Shown here piece after piece: positions 1 through 9,234 of a stretch of 64,000 bases of DNA; within the stretch, counting starts at the first letter, position 1; each line of letters begins with the position of its first letter. The notes beneath the pieces are model-generated. The model saw nothing but the letters and a program-made list of their open reading frames with translations. It did not search any database and was not told the origin of the DNA. The position numbers and the translations under genes are program-made. Source of the stretch: Pontixanthobacter aestiaquae (lineage in GTDB: Bacteria; Pseudomonadota; Alphaproteobacteria; Sphingomonadales; Sphingomonadaceae); NCBI RefSeq assembly GCF_009827455.1, contig NZ_WTYZ01000001.1, positions 1,435,001 to 1,499,000 on the forward strand, in the 5' to 3' direction.

Positions 1-1027
1 AAGCGTTGCTCGAGAGGCCCGCGATCAGCGCAGTGCCTTTCCATTCGGCGAACATATCGCCGCTAAGGAAGGTCATACCGCCAGGCGCGATAACCGGCGT
101 CCAGGTAATGGCCGATTGTGCAAGGTCCGGACGCGTGTCGTTATCAGGAATCGGATCATTATCGTAATGCACGCCGTTGGAAACCACAGGCCAGCCGTAA
201 TTGGCTCCGGGCTTCACGAGGTTAAACTCATCGCCGCCTTTGGGGCCGTGTTCTACTTCCCACAAACGGCCTTCGGCATCGAAATCCATGCCAAGGATGT
301 TGCGGTGGCCGTAGGACCAGATTTCAGCAGTCACGCCGCCTTTGTCGGCCATCGGATTGTCCTTGGCAGGCGTGCCGTCGAGATTGAGGCGCACAATCGT
401 GCCGATATTGTTGGTATTGTCCTGCGCCGGGGTCATCTTCTGACGGTCGCTCGAAGCAACATACATCAACTTGCCATCAGGCGAGAAAAGAATGCGGTGT
501 CCGTAATGTCCGCGACCGGTGGTTTTCGGGGCCTGCCGCCAGATGACTGTCAAGCCTTGGATCTCGCAGCTATCATGATCTTCACAGGCTAATGTGCCGC
601 GCCCAACAACTGCCCCTCGCGTGTCGCCATCCCCGGCTTCTGCCCAGCTGAGATAGACCATCTTGCTGGTTTGGTAGTCCGGGGCAAAGGCTATATCACC
701 AAGGCCGCCTTGGCCGCCATAGTCCACTTCCGGCTCTCCGGTTACGAAGCCGATTTTGCCATTCGCGGGCTGGAAGAATTTAATTGCGCCCGATTTCTCG
801 GTAATGAAAACGTTGCCTGTTCCCGGCTCAATCGCAGCGGCCCATGGCTCGTTATATTCTCCATGCGTGGTGATCGTGAACGGGCCGACCGATTCCGCTT
901 CCGCCGTCGCGACGACCGCGGGCGCTTGCTCTGCGCTGTCCACCGATGCGGCGGCTCCGCAGCTTGTGAGCGCCAGCGCGAGCGGTGATAGGGAAATAGC
1001 GATAAAGGATTTTTTTGAGATCATCAT
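1..1027 (-). CDS. PQQ-dependent aldose sugar dehydrogenase-type lipoprotein (partial, C-terminus off the window)
   Basis: Reading the minus strand from the tandem ATG at 1027/1024 gives about 342 uninterrupted residues that run off the left edge. The N-terminus has a Lys-rich start, a hydrophobic stretch and a lipobox ending LTSC, so it is a predicted periplasmic or outer-membrane lipoprotein. Downstream lie hallmarks of the YliI/Asd soluble sugar dehydrogenase family: the GHRN segment, the EHGPKGGDE segment and NYGWP, which line the PQQ and calcium site of the beta-propeller. The family oxidises aldose sugars with PQQ; the substrate here cannot be read. Its start codon overlaps that of the divergent rnhB, so each gene's leader lies inside the other gene. 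The family call is firm, the exact start less so. Confidence 0.88.
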   Translation of the reverse strand, partial: MMISKKSFIAISLSPLALALTSCGAAASVDSAEQAPAVVATAEAESVGPFTITTHGEYNEPWAAAIEPGTGNVFITEKSGAIKFFQPANGKIGFVTGEPEVDYGGQGGLGDIAFAPDYQTSKMVYLSWAEAGDGDTRGAVVGRGTLACEDHDSCEIQGLTVIWRQAPKTTGRGHYGHRILFSPDGKLMYVASSDRQKMTPAQDNTNNIGTIVRLNLDGTPAKDNPMADKGGVTAEIWSYGHRNILGMDFDAEGRLWEVEHGPKGGDEFNLVKPGANYGWPVVSNGVHYDNDPIPDNDTRPDLAQSAITWTPVIAPGGMTFLSGDMFAEWKGTALIAGLSSNA

Positions 1028-1667
1028 GTTAGCTGCAACTCCCGAAAACGGATTTGGTGCCAAGGGTTATGTCATAGGCTTAGATGAGGCGGGAAGGGGC
1101 CCGCTTGCGGGGCCCGTTGTGGCGGGCGCGGTCGCGCTTTGCAAGCCGCATCCAGCAGGGCTCGACGACTCGAAGAAACTATCCGCCAAACGACGCGCAG
1201 AACTGGATTTGGCGGTGCGCGCTAAATGCGCTTGGGCGGTTGGAGTGGTCGGTGTCGACCAGATTGACGAGCTTAACATCCTTGGTGCGACCATGCTGGC
1301 GATGACCCAGGCGGTCGAGCGGCTTACGCAGATTGTCGGCGGTATTCCGAAGGCGATCTTGATTGATGGCAATCTCTCGCCATCGGGGCGTTGCGACGAA
1401 TGGCGGACTGGTTTCTGGGGGGAGGGGAAGCCGATTATCGGCGGCGATGCCTTGGAGCCTGCAATCTCCGCCGCCTCAATTGTCGCAAAGGAATGGCGCG
1501 ACCGGCTGATGTGCGCAGCGGCAATAGAATATCCGCAATACGGGTGGGAGCGGAACAAAGGCTATGGGACCAAGGATCATATGATTGCTCTGCGAGAGCA
1601 TGGTCCAACGCCGCTGCACCGACGCAGTTTTGCACCGGTAGCGCAGTTGAATTTGTTCGGTGCATGA
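1026..1667 (+). CDS. rnhB: Ribonuclease HII
   Basis: 213 residues, the usual RNase HII size. It carries the N-terminal DEAGRGPLAGPVVAGA signature (first two catalytic acids), a DSKKLS segment, IDGN and a SAASIVAKEWRD block containing further acidic and substrate-handling residues. The enzyme removes ribonucleotides misincorporated into DNA by cutting 5' of the ribonucleotide in RNA/DNA duplexes. The ATG at 1026 is chosen because it is the only ATG that keeps the complete N-terminal motif; an upstream in-frame extension reads antisense through the neighbouring dehydrogenase and is not protein-like. The gene is divergent from that dehydrogenase with overlapping start codons. A DUF3800 gene follows 21 bases after its stop. 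Confidence 0.95.
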   Translation: MLAATPENGFGAKGYVIGLDEAGRGPLAGPVVAGAVALCKPHPAGLDDSKKLSAKRRAELDLAVRAKCAWAVGVVGVDQIDELNILGATMLAMTQAVERLTQIVGGIPKAILIDGNLSPSGRCDEWRTGFWGEGKPIIGGDALEPAISAASIVAKEWRDRLMCAAAIEYPQYGWERNKGYGTKDHMIALREHGPTPLHRRSFAPVAQLNLFGA

Positions 1668-1688
1668 TTGGCAAGCATTGGAGCCCAC

Positions 1689-2519
1689 ATGAGAGTAGCC
1701 GAGTTGTATTTTGATGAAAGCGGCTCGCACCAAGGTTCGCGATACTTGACGGTTGCTGGGTTTTGGTTCGAGTCTGCCCAAGCAGTCAGGTTCGCCCGTG
1801 ATTGGGAAAAAATATTAGATCGGTTTGGACTCCAGTACGCGCACATGACGGATTGTGCGCTAGGTTTTGGCCAGTACAAAAACATGTCACTGGAAGATCG
1901 CATTAAGTCTGGCAGCTTGTTGATCGAGAACATTAAGCGCCGAACCAGGTTTGGTTTCTCGGTAACAATTGAGCCATCGCGCTATCTAGAAGTCATGGCA
2001 GATGTCCCGGGCGCACCGAGTCCTTATACGCAGTGTCTCATGACTCTATTCCATCAAATCAGTCGATTTGTGAGGGCGAACAATTTTGACGGACAAATCC
2101 GCTGTCTGTTTGAGGCAGGGCATGAGAGCGCAGCAGAAGCAAACAGATACTTTGATGCCATCTCCCTACATGGTGCCGATTGGACTGATGCTGTTCGATA
2201 TGGTGGGCACGAATTTGTCGACAAGCGAGATGCATTGCCGTTGCAGGCTGCGGACATGTTAGCTTGGCAAGTTCGTCACTTTTTTGAGAGGAAGGCTAAA
2301 GGGCACGATAAACCTCGCAAGGATCTCGTCGCTCTTACCCGTCCGCTCGACATGTCTGCGGAATTCGTTGGCAGCTCTCTTGAGGCCCTCAGAGATTTCC
2401 TCCTCGAATTAGAGCCAATTGTCCGTTCGGGGGATAATCTTTCAGCCTTGGCCAAAGGAGCCGAGATTTTTGATCGATACGGCCTTAGTTATTCTCCTCC
2501 GCCTAAGAGAAAAATCTAA
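1689..2519 (+). CDS. DUF3800 domain protein
   Basis: 276 residues from the ATG at 1689, which has GGAG five bases upstream; a TTG 21 bases earlier is a weaker alternative. The N-terminal YFDESGSH and the C-terminal LQAADMLAWQ are the two signatures of the DUF3800 family. Its acidic residues suggest a metal-dependent RNase H-like or nuclease fold, but no activity is established for the family. Such genes are often scattered in accessory DNA. Base composition looks more AT-rich than the neighbours (many ttt, aaa and gat codons), compatible with acquisition. It sits between rnhB and an OxyR-like regulator with no obvious functional partner. Confidence 0.75.
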   Translation: MRVAELYFDESGSHQGSRYLTVAGFWFESAQAVRFARDWEKILDRFGLQYAHMTDCALGFGQYKNMSLEDRIKSGSLLIENIKRRTRFGFSVTIEPSRYLEVMADVPGAPSPYTQCLMTLFHQISRFVRANNFDGQIRCLFEAGHESAAEANRYFDAISLHGADWTDAVRYGGHEFVDKRDALPLQAADMLAWQVRHFFERKAKGHDKPRKDLVALTRPLDMSAEFVGSSLEALRDFLLELEPIVRSGDNLSALAKGAEIFDRYGLSYSPPPKRKI

Positions 2520-2530
2520 CTTAAAGTCGT

Positions 2531-3430
2531 CTATGCCAATATCTCGCGCGCTTCGGCGGCGACCACTTCTGCAATGGCAGCATAGCTGTCGGCGAAGGCT
2601 GCTCCTTCGCGCCAGATCGCCGCGATGGAGCGTTGCTGCGACCAACCTTTAATCTCAAATCGGCGTACCATGTCTTCACCGCCCGTTTCGGAGCGGAGGT
2701 AGAGTTCCGGGAGGATTGCGAGGCCAAGGCCGGATCCCGCCATCTGGCGCAAACTGTCGAGGCTAGTGCCTTCATAGTCGCGGAGCAGTTCGGCACCCAT
2801 TTCCTCGCAGATCCGTTCGGCTTGCTGGTGCGAAGGATGCCGCCGGTCGAGACTTAGCACAGGCTGTCCGGCGAAATCCTCCATCGTGAGAGCAGGCTTG
2901 CTGACCAGCGGGTGGTCGGGCGCGCCCACCAATTGCAGCGGTTCGCGGAAAAGCGGCTCGCTATGCAGTTCAGAACCCAGGACAGGTAGCGGCGCAAGCA
3001 TCATATCCAAGCGGCCATTGCGCAATTCGGCAAACTGATCGGCGGGAATTCCCTCACGAATATAGAGCTTCAGATCGGGGAAGTCCTTGTGCAGTCGGAC
3101 AACCACATGCGGCATCAAATAGGGGCCAATGGTCGGCGATACGCCGAGCCGGATTGTACCCGCCATGCCGTTCTGCCCGCGATCGGCAATCGCGCGGATT
3201 TCCTCCATATCACGCATGACTTTGCGCGCTCGGCTGGAAATCTCGCGGCCTATCGGTGTCAGGCGTACCGGCCTGCCGCGCTCTACCAGCTTGGTCCCTA
3301 GGCGCAGTTCCAACTCCTTGAGCTGTTGGCTGAGCGTCGGCTGGGTGACATTGACGCTATCGGCAGCGCGCCCGAAATGCTCGGTGTCTTCGATAGCGAC
3401 CAGATATTGCAATTGACGTAATGTTGGCAT
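2531..3430 (-). CDS. LysR-family regulator, OxyR-like but lacking the peroxidatic cysteine
   Basis: 299 residues. The N-terminal winged helix-turn-helix (about residues 1-60: LRQLQYLVAI, HFGRAAD, TQPTLSQQLKELE) is typical LysR; the rest is the LysR substrate-binding domain. Overall layout, including the late TSLDSLRQMAGSGLGLAILP segment, follows OxyR. OxyR senses peroxide with Cys199 (in a GHC segment) and Cys208. Here the corresponding region reads RRHPSHQQAERIC, so the first cysteine is replaced and only the second remains. The regulator therefore probably does not sense peroxide by the classical disulfide. It is divergent from the YdcH-like gene, and the 99-base gap between them is the expected operator region. 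A different effector is possible. Confidence 0.85.
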   Translation of the reverse strand: MPTLRQLQYLVAIEDTEHFGRAADSVNVTQPTLSQQLKELELRLGTKLVERGRPVRLTPIGREISSRARKVMRDMEEIRAIADRGQNGMAGTIRLGVSPTIGPYLMPHVVVRLHKDFPDLKLYIREGIPADQFAELRNGRLDMMLAPLPVLGSELHSEPLFREPLQLVGAPDHPLVSKPALTMEDFAGQPVLSLDRRHPSHQQAERICEEMGAELLRDYEGTSLDSLRQMAGSGLGLAILPELYLRSETGGEDMVRRFEIKGWSQQRSIAAIWREGAAFADSYAAIAEVVAAEAREILA

Positions 3431-3529
3431 GATAGGTGAATTCTATCAAAAACTGCGAATACATACAATTGGAATTATCGAACGATCGCTGCAATATAGT
3501 GTTCAACAGGGCAGCAACAGGAGATTTCG

Positions 3530-3703
3530 ATGAAGAACTATCTCAAGAAATTGCGCCAGAGACATCGCCGGATTGATCGCCTGATCGATACCAGCAAGTC
3601 ATATGGCAAGCAGGACGATGTAAAGGTCCTCAAGCGTATCCGCTTGCAGCTCAAAGATCGAATTGCCGAGGTGCAGGCCAGTAATAGGCCAGCACCGCAA
3701 TAA
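3530..3703 (+). CDS. Small YdcH/DUF465-like protein
   Basis: 57 residues from the ATG at 3530, with an AGGAG ribosome binding site seven bases upstream. The product is a basic helical hairpin: an RQRHRRIDRLID helix, a short linker with KQDDVKVLKRIR, and an LQLKDRIAEV helix. This matches the DUF465 pattern of a short antiparallel coiled coil with HRxIDRLI near the start and LKxRI near the end. Function is unknown for the family. It is divergent from the OxyR-like regulator and followed by a strong hairpin, so it is probably a monocistronic transcript controlled from the shared 99-base intergenic region. Confidence 0.75.
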   Translation: MKNYLKKLRQRHRRIDRLIDTSKSYGKQDDVKVLKRIRLQLKDRIAEVQASNRPAPQ

Positions 3704-3711
3704 TCGGTAAG

Positions 3712-3761
3712 GGCGGCGTCTGGTTCTCTCATCCCCTCCTCCCGAGGAACCAGGCGTCGCC
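3712..3761 (+). terminator. Hairpin downstream of the YdcH-like gene
   Basis: Arms at 3712-3726 and 3747-3761 can form a 15-base-pair stem in RNA, fully paired if two G-U wobbles are allowed, with a 20-base pyrimidine-rich loop. It starts eight bases after the stop codon at 3703. No T-run follows, so it is a likely transcript end or stabilising structure rather than a classic intrinsic terminator. Confidence 0.45.
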
Positions 3762-3860
3762 TCACACATTATAGACAAACAGTAACGGCGTGGCGGTGTA
3801 TTCCGCGGCGCCGTTTGCTATAGGGGCCTGCAAACGGGCTTATGCAAGGGGCAAAGGATT

Positions 3861-5048
3861 ATGGTCGTTCAGAATGCGGTAGAGACCACCGGCAAGTATT
3901 TGCGGGACTTTTTGAAAGCGGAGAGCGCCGGCGGCATCGTCTTGATGGTCGCGGCGTTTTTGGCGTTGGTGGTCGCGAATAGCAGCCTGTCCGACTGGTA
4001 TCTGAATACTCTGGCGACGCCGGTCGTGTTCACGGTTGGCGGCACCGGGATCGAAAAATCCGCCCTGCTCTGGATCAATGATGGCCTGATGGCGCTGTTC
4101 TTCTTCCTCGTTGGACTGGAAGTGAAGCGCGAAGTCTTGACCGGCCAGCTATCGAGCTGGAAGCAAGCCTCTCTTCCACTCTTTGCCGCAATTGGCGGTA
4201 TGGCGTTGCCGGCATTGGTATTTCTGGGCATCAACTGGAATGAGCCGGAGAATCTCGCGGGCTGGGCAATCCCCGCAGCGACTGACATTGCCTTTGCTCT
4301 GGGTATCCTTGCGCTGCTTGGCAGCCGCGTTCCGGTTGCGCTGAAGGCGCTGCTCCTTGCAATTGCGGTTATCGATGATATCGGCGCGATTGCGATTATC
4401 GCATTGTTCTACACGCCGGGTGTACAGACCGACATGCTGCTGTCAGCTGCGGTAGTATTTGTCGCGTTGCTGCTGGTCGGCCGTGTGAAGATCGGATCGC
4501 GCATTCCCTATGTCATTCTCGGTGTGATCCTGTGGTATTTCGTCCTTAAATCGGGCGTCCACGCGACGCTGGCAGGTGTTGCCTTGGCGATGACTATTCC
4601 GCTGCATGACCGCAATGGGGAGAAGGTTCTCGAGCATATGGAGCACGGACTGCACCCATGGGTCGCATTCCTCGTTGTGCCGATTTTCGCCTTCGCTAAC
4701 GCAGGTGTCGGCTTGCTCGATATCGAAGTTTCATCTCTGCTTGCACCGCTGCCGCTGGGCATCGCAATGGGCCTGGTTGTCGGCAAGCAAATTGGTATCG
4801 TTGGTTTCGCATGGATTGCAGAGAAGACCGGTATCGCCACCCTGCCAGAAGGTATCAGCTGGATGCAGATCTGGGGTCTGTCGCTGATCGCCGGTATCGG
4901 TTTCACCATGAGCCTGTTTATCGGTAACCTTGCCTTTGTTTCGCCGGAACAGATTGCTGCGGTGAAACTGGGCGTGCTGAGCGGATCGCTGGTTGCTGCA
5001 CTGGGCGGGGTGTTTATTCTCCGCGCAGCGAGTAAGCCTGCTGCATGA
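3861..5048 (+). CDS. nhaA: Na+/H+ antiporter NhaA
   Basis: 395 residues, normal for NhaA, with a polytopic hydrophobic profile. Diagnostic stretches are the early ESAGGIVLM, LWINDGLMALFFFLVGLEVKRE, the transport-site motif AATDIAFALG and AIAVIDDIGAIAIIALFY, which holds the paired aspartates that bind sodium and protons. The protein exports Na+ in exchange for protons across the inner membrane. The start at 3861 follows an aaaGGAtt site. It overlaps the next cation exchanger gene by four bases (ATGA), so the two are cotranscribed and translationally coupled. That makes a two-gene cation homeostasis unit, consistent with a saline habitat. Confidence 0.95.
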   Translation: MVVQNAVETTGKYLRDFLKAESAGGIVLMVAAFLALVVANSSLSDWYLNTLATPVVFTVGGTGIEKSALLWINDGLMALFFFLVGLEVKREVLTGQLSSWKQASLPLFAAIGGMALPALVFLGINWNEPENLAGWAIPAATDIAFALGILALLGSRVPVALKALLLAIAVIDDIGAIAIIALFYTPGVQTDMLLSAAVVFVALLLVGRVKIGSRIPYVILGVILWYFVLKSGVHATLAGVALAMTIPLHDRNGEKVLEHMEHGLHPWVAFLVVPIFAFANAGVGLLDIEVSSLLAPLPLGIAMGLVVGKQIGIVGFAWIAEKTGIATLPEGISWMQIWGLSLIAGIGFTMSLFIGNLAFVSPEQIAAVKLGVLSGSLVAALGGVFILRAASKPAA

Positions 5049-5962
5049 CAACAGCGGCACTGCTGGTCCTTGCGGGCCTGATCGGACTTGGGTTTGGCGG
5101 CGAATGGCTGGTGCGCGGTTCCGTGGGAATTGCGCAACGGATGGGCATATCCAATCTCGTCACGGGATTGGTGATTGTCGGCGCTGCCACCTCAATGCCG
5201 GAAATGGTCGCCAGTATTCAGGCGGCGATGATCGGATCGCCGGGTATTGCCTGGGGTAATATCGCCGGGTCCAATATCGCCAATACGCTGCTGATCCTGG
5301 GTGCGGCCGCGCTGGTTGCGCCGATTGTCTTGACCGGGGCGGGGCGGCGCGACGCGGTTGTCGCCTTGGCCGCATCGGTGTTGATCTGGCTGCTGACGTG
5401 GCAAGGCATTGCTTCGCCGCTGCTTGGCATGGGCCTACTGGTTCTGCTCGTGGTTTATATTGTGTGGCGCTACCGCCACCCGCGTCCTGATGATGAGGAA
5501 GAAGACGAAGACCCGCCGATCCTGTGGAAGGCGATCCTGTTCTTCATTATCGGTGTGGCGGCGCTAGTTGTCGGGGGTAAGTTGCTGGTCGATGGCGCGG
5601 TGGATATCGCGCGCTTCGCCGGTCTGAGCGAGACCGTGATTGGTTTGACCGTGGTCGCTATCGGCACATCGCTGCCGGAACTGGCGGCGTCAGTTGCAGC
5701 TGCGCTTCGCGGAAAGTCCGGTCTGGCACTGGGTAATGTAGTCGGATCGAACATTTACAATCTGTTGCTGATCGGCGGAGTTACGATGACCATCGCGCCA
5801 TTCCCGATCCCGGCTGAATTGGTCGATGTGGAACTGCCACTGGTGGTCGGCTCGGCGCTCATGCTGCTGCTGCTGTGCTGGTTCGCAAACCGCATCAATC
5901 GCTGGCTTGGTGGAGCGCTCTTGCTCGGCTTTGCGGCGTTCAACGTGATGCTGCTCATCTAA
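5045..5962 (+). CDS. Calcium/sodium antiporter of the CaCA family (YrbG-like)
   Basis: 305 residues built from two homologous halves, each with the CaCA alpha-repeat: TSMPEMVASIQAA with GNIAGSNIANTLLILG in the first half and TSLPELAASVAAA with GNVVGSNIYNLLLIGG in the second. An acidic loop (DDEEEDEDP) near residue 150 links the halves. The family exchanges Ca2+ for Na+ or H+ through the cytoplasmic membrane. The start codon overlaps the nhaA stop (ATGA), so it depends on nhaA translation. It is followed by the ccrM control region. Ion specificity cannot be decided from sequence. Confidence 0.92.
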   Translation: MTTAALLVLAGLIGLGFGGEWLVRGSVGIAQRMGISNLVTGLVIVGAATSMPEMVASIQAAMIGSPGIAWGNIAGSNIANTLLILGAAALVAPIVLTGAGRRDAVVALAASVLIWLLTWQGIASPLLGMGLLVLLVVYIVWRYRHPRPDDEEEDEDPPILWKAILFFIIGVAALVVGGKLLVDGAVDIARFAGLSETVIGLTVVAIGTSLPELAASVAAALRGKSGLALGNVVGSNIYNLLLIGGVTMTIAPFPIPAELVDVELPLVVGSALMLLLLCWFANRINRWLGGALLLGFAAFNVMLLI

Positions 5963-5984
5963 ATCGACACTTAAATCAGCGGGA

Positions 5985-7338
<1,354 letters not shown>

Positions 7339-7523
7339 CGGTCCGGTAGCAATTTGGGCGCGCGAACAGGCGAAAAAGCGCGACCGGATACCGAACAGAT
7401 ACTCTCCCCATGAGCTTGTAAAGCGATAGAAGGGTTACCATATAAAAGTCATCGAGAGACCATTTTTAATGCCCCTCTTCGACTGAGAGACAATTGCGCT
7501 CCCGCATCAGGGAGTAAAGCGCA

Positions 7524-7739
7524 TTGGACCTCAATAGACTTCTCTATGACCACCAAATAGCGTTGATGAATTTCGCATGGGACGAACCTGTTTCAGGCGA
7601 ACACGACGCTGTTGATCTTTGTGAAAAGCGTCTGCGCTCAGCGCGTGGACATCTAGGCGTCACACAATATCCCGCAAACTCCACGAAATTCGACCGCGGA
7701 CGGCAGTACCGTCCCGTGCGCAAGAGGACTCTGTCATGA
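7524..7739 (+). CDS. Small hypothetical protein coupled to the SET-domain gene
   Basis: 71 residues from a TTG at 7524 with AGGGAG about ten bases upstream. The sequence begins DLNRLLYDHQIALMNF, a helix resembling short uncharacterised sphingomonad proteins that start with an LxxHQxALM pattern; the tail is basic (RPVRKR). No known domain was recognised. Its stop overlaps the ATG of the SET-domain gene (ATGA), which suggests translational coupling and argues that it is real. It lies 185 bases after ccrM, so it may have its own promoter. A TTG start and short length keep confidence moderate. Confidence 0.5.
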   Translation: MDLNRLLYDHQIALMNFAWDEPVSGEHDAVDLCEKRLRSARGHLGVTQYPANSTKFDRGRQYRPVRKRTLS

Positions 7740-8269
7740 CTGCCAATATTGAACGCCGATTCACCCGTGGCCGTGGTCAGGGTGTCTTCGCCCTAGAGCC
7801 ATTCACACGGGGTGAAACTCTCTACGTAGGTGTGCTCGACGACATCCCCGTCCAAAATCACTCTCATGCATCGCAATTGAGCAAGACAAAATTCGGCTTT
7901 CACAAAGGTTTCAGCTCGATCTTCAATCATTCTTGCGACCCGAATTGCGGTATCATCCTGAACGAATCCGGAGGCCATGATATCGTTGCGATCAGAGATA
8001 TCGGCGTGGAGGAGGAAGCGACGTATGATTATGCGATGCGCAATTTTCGTATAGAGCATTTCCCCTATCCGTGCTCTTGCGGAACGGTAGGTTGTCGCGA
8101 GACTATCACTGGCTGGAAAGACTTACCACAGCGGCGCAAGGATCATTACGCCGGATTTGTCGCGCCTTACCTGTTGGAAATCGACAGGGAGAACACATTG
8201 TCCAAACGTCCGGTCCTGGATTCAAAGCGCGTTGTCGCTGATTTTAGAGGAGCTATCGACAGCTTGTAG
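7736..8269 (+). CDS. SET-domain protein (putative protein lysine methyltransferase)
   Basis: 177 residues covering nearly one SET domain: RGRGQGVFA at the N-terminus, NHSCDPNC (the SAM and lysine-channel motif) near residue 64, ATYDYAM with the catalytic tyrosine near 100, then the post-SET cluster CSCGTVGCR near 118-126, whose cysteines bind zinc together with one from NHSCDPNC. SET enzymes transfer methyl groups from SAM to protein lysines. The bacterial substrate is unknown; ribosomal or DNA-binding proteins are possible. The start codon overlaps the stop of the preceding small ORF. It is probably a horizontally spread single-domain type; whether a partner protein is the target is open. 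Confidence 0.85.
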   Translation: MTANIERRFTRGRGQGVFALEPFTRGETLYVGVLDDIPVQNHSHASQLSKTKFGFHKGFSSIFNHSCDPNCGIILNESGGHDIVAIRDIGVEEEATYDYAMRNFRIEHFPYPCSCGTVGCRETITGWKDLPQRRKDHYAGFVAPYLLEIDRENTLSKRPVLDSKRVVADFRGAIDSL

Positions 8270-8335
8270 AAATCCCTGCGCTCAGTTGGTAGGTTGCGAG
8301 AGAGCGGCTTTACCTGCTCTACATTCTGTCACGCG

Positions 8336-8455
8336 CTAATTACTGCTATCTCTCGGCCCCGACGTGAAGTGGCGGTAAAGCCCAACGGCCAAGGCAATGA
8401 GCATCACGACGAGCAGCGCCACCAGCCCGTAGATCACAAAGTGTCTAATCTGCAT
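8336..8455 (-). CDS. Small single-span membrane protein
   Basis: 39 residues from an ATG at 8455 lying inside the last codons of the upstream gene (the genes overlap by 11 bases). The product starts MQIRHF, has one hydrophobic span of about 22 residues (IYGLVALLVVMLIALAVGLY), then a short polar tail. It could be a small inner-membrane protein of unknown role. The overlap with 8445-8687 and the clean membrane segment support it, but a longer upstream reading in this frame is Arg/Lys-rich and looks like a shadow of that gene. Confidence 0.45.
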   Translation of the reverse strand: MQIRHFVIYGLVALLVVMLIALAVGLYRHFTSGPRDSSN

Positions 8456-8687
8456 GCGTGCCCTGCTCGCCTTTGGCTTCTTCGGCAAATTCTTGCGCAA
8501 TTTCGGTATCTTCTTGGCTGAGCGGAGCCGTCGCGTCAGCTTCATACTCTTCTGCTCGTAACGCCTCTTTGCCCCACGCCTCGGCTGCCGTGGCCGCAAT
8601 CCGGCGGCGATTGAGCAGGGGATCGCTTAGGGACAAGTCCAGTTGACGTGCCTGTTCGGCGCGGCACTTTTCTGCGGTCAGGCGCAC
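8445..8687 (-). CDS. Small acidic hypothetical protein
   Basis: 80 residues from a GTG at 8687, eight bases after the stop of the 46-residue gene upstream. The sequence is helix-forming and rich in Ala and Glu, with a conserved-looking LTAEKCRAEQ start followed by DPLLNRRRIAATAAEAWGKEA, a pattern I associate with short uncharacterised sphingomonad proteins. There is no signal peptide or membrane segment. The GTG start lacks a clear ribosome binding site, so reinitiation from the preceding gene is likely. Function unknown. Confidence 0.5.
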   Translation of the reverse strand: MRLTAEKCRAEQARQLDLSLSDPLLNRRRIAATAAEAWGKEALRAEEYEADATAPLSQEDTEIAQEFAEEAKGEQGTHAD

Positions 8688-8694
8688 CGGGGTG

Positions 8695-8835
8695 TTACTT
8701 GCCGCGTCCGGTTTTCATGTGTTCCAGGCCTGGAATTACACCAGCTTTTTGTGATGGATTCGAGGCGTTGGTTTTGACCTTCTCTGCTTTCGGCTTGCGG
8801 ATCTCACGCTTCGATTTTCTTTGTGACTTGGCCAT
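8695..8835 (-). CDS. Small basic conserved protein, 46 residues
   Basis: Minus-strand ATG at 8835 with AAGGAAAG about eight bases upstream, stop at 8695. The 46-residue product starts MAKSQRKSKREIRKPKAEK and ends in GLEHMKTGRGK; it is very basic, probably unstructured and possibly nucleic-acid binding. The AKSxRKSxREIRKPKAEK opening is one I recognise from short conserved sphingomonad proteins of unknown function. It is the first gene of a tight three-gene set (8835 to 8336, minus strand). The ribosome binding site and conserved start make it more secure than its small size suggests. Confidence 0.6.
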   Translation of the reverse strand: MAKSQRKSKREIRKPKAEKVKTNASNPSQKAGVIPGLEHMKTGRGK

Positions 8836-9234
8836 TGATTGGGCTTTCCTTGATCTTTATTCATACGGAACTGTTTGTTGGCAGTCCTGCAGGATCGCTC
8901 GTTTCGGTCTGTCGAACATCCGTACGTGGCGATTGCTAAATCTGTCTCAGGAAAGCCGATCAGTTAAAATCTGATCGTAAGGAGACACCGTCAGACAGCG
9001 TTCCGGCCAACATGCCGCAACGACGTAGAATAGATATGGGGACGCTGGGCAATGATTGTAAGGCAGGCTTACACTTGTCAGCGCTAAACGCTGATTAAAC
9101 CCTCAAAAATGGAAGCAGGTTTCGGCGGTAGTCGGGAAATCGACATCACGATGATAATAAGGCGATATCGTCTCTGTCCTACGGGCTTCTGCACCGCTAG
9201 AATCGCAGGATGATCATTACAAATCCAATCTGTT

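Noticed and set aside
116..592. Plus-strand frame of 158 codons near the left edge
   Set aside because: Antisense to the PQQ-type dehydrogenase, which reads continuously on the minus strand with family motifs.
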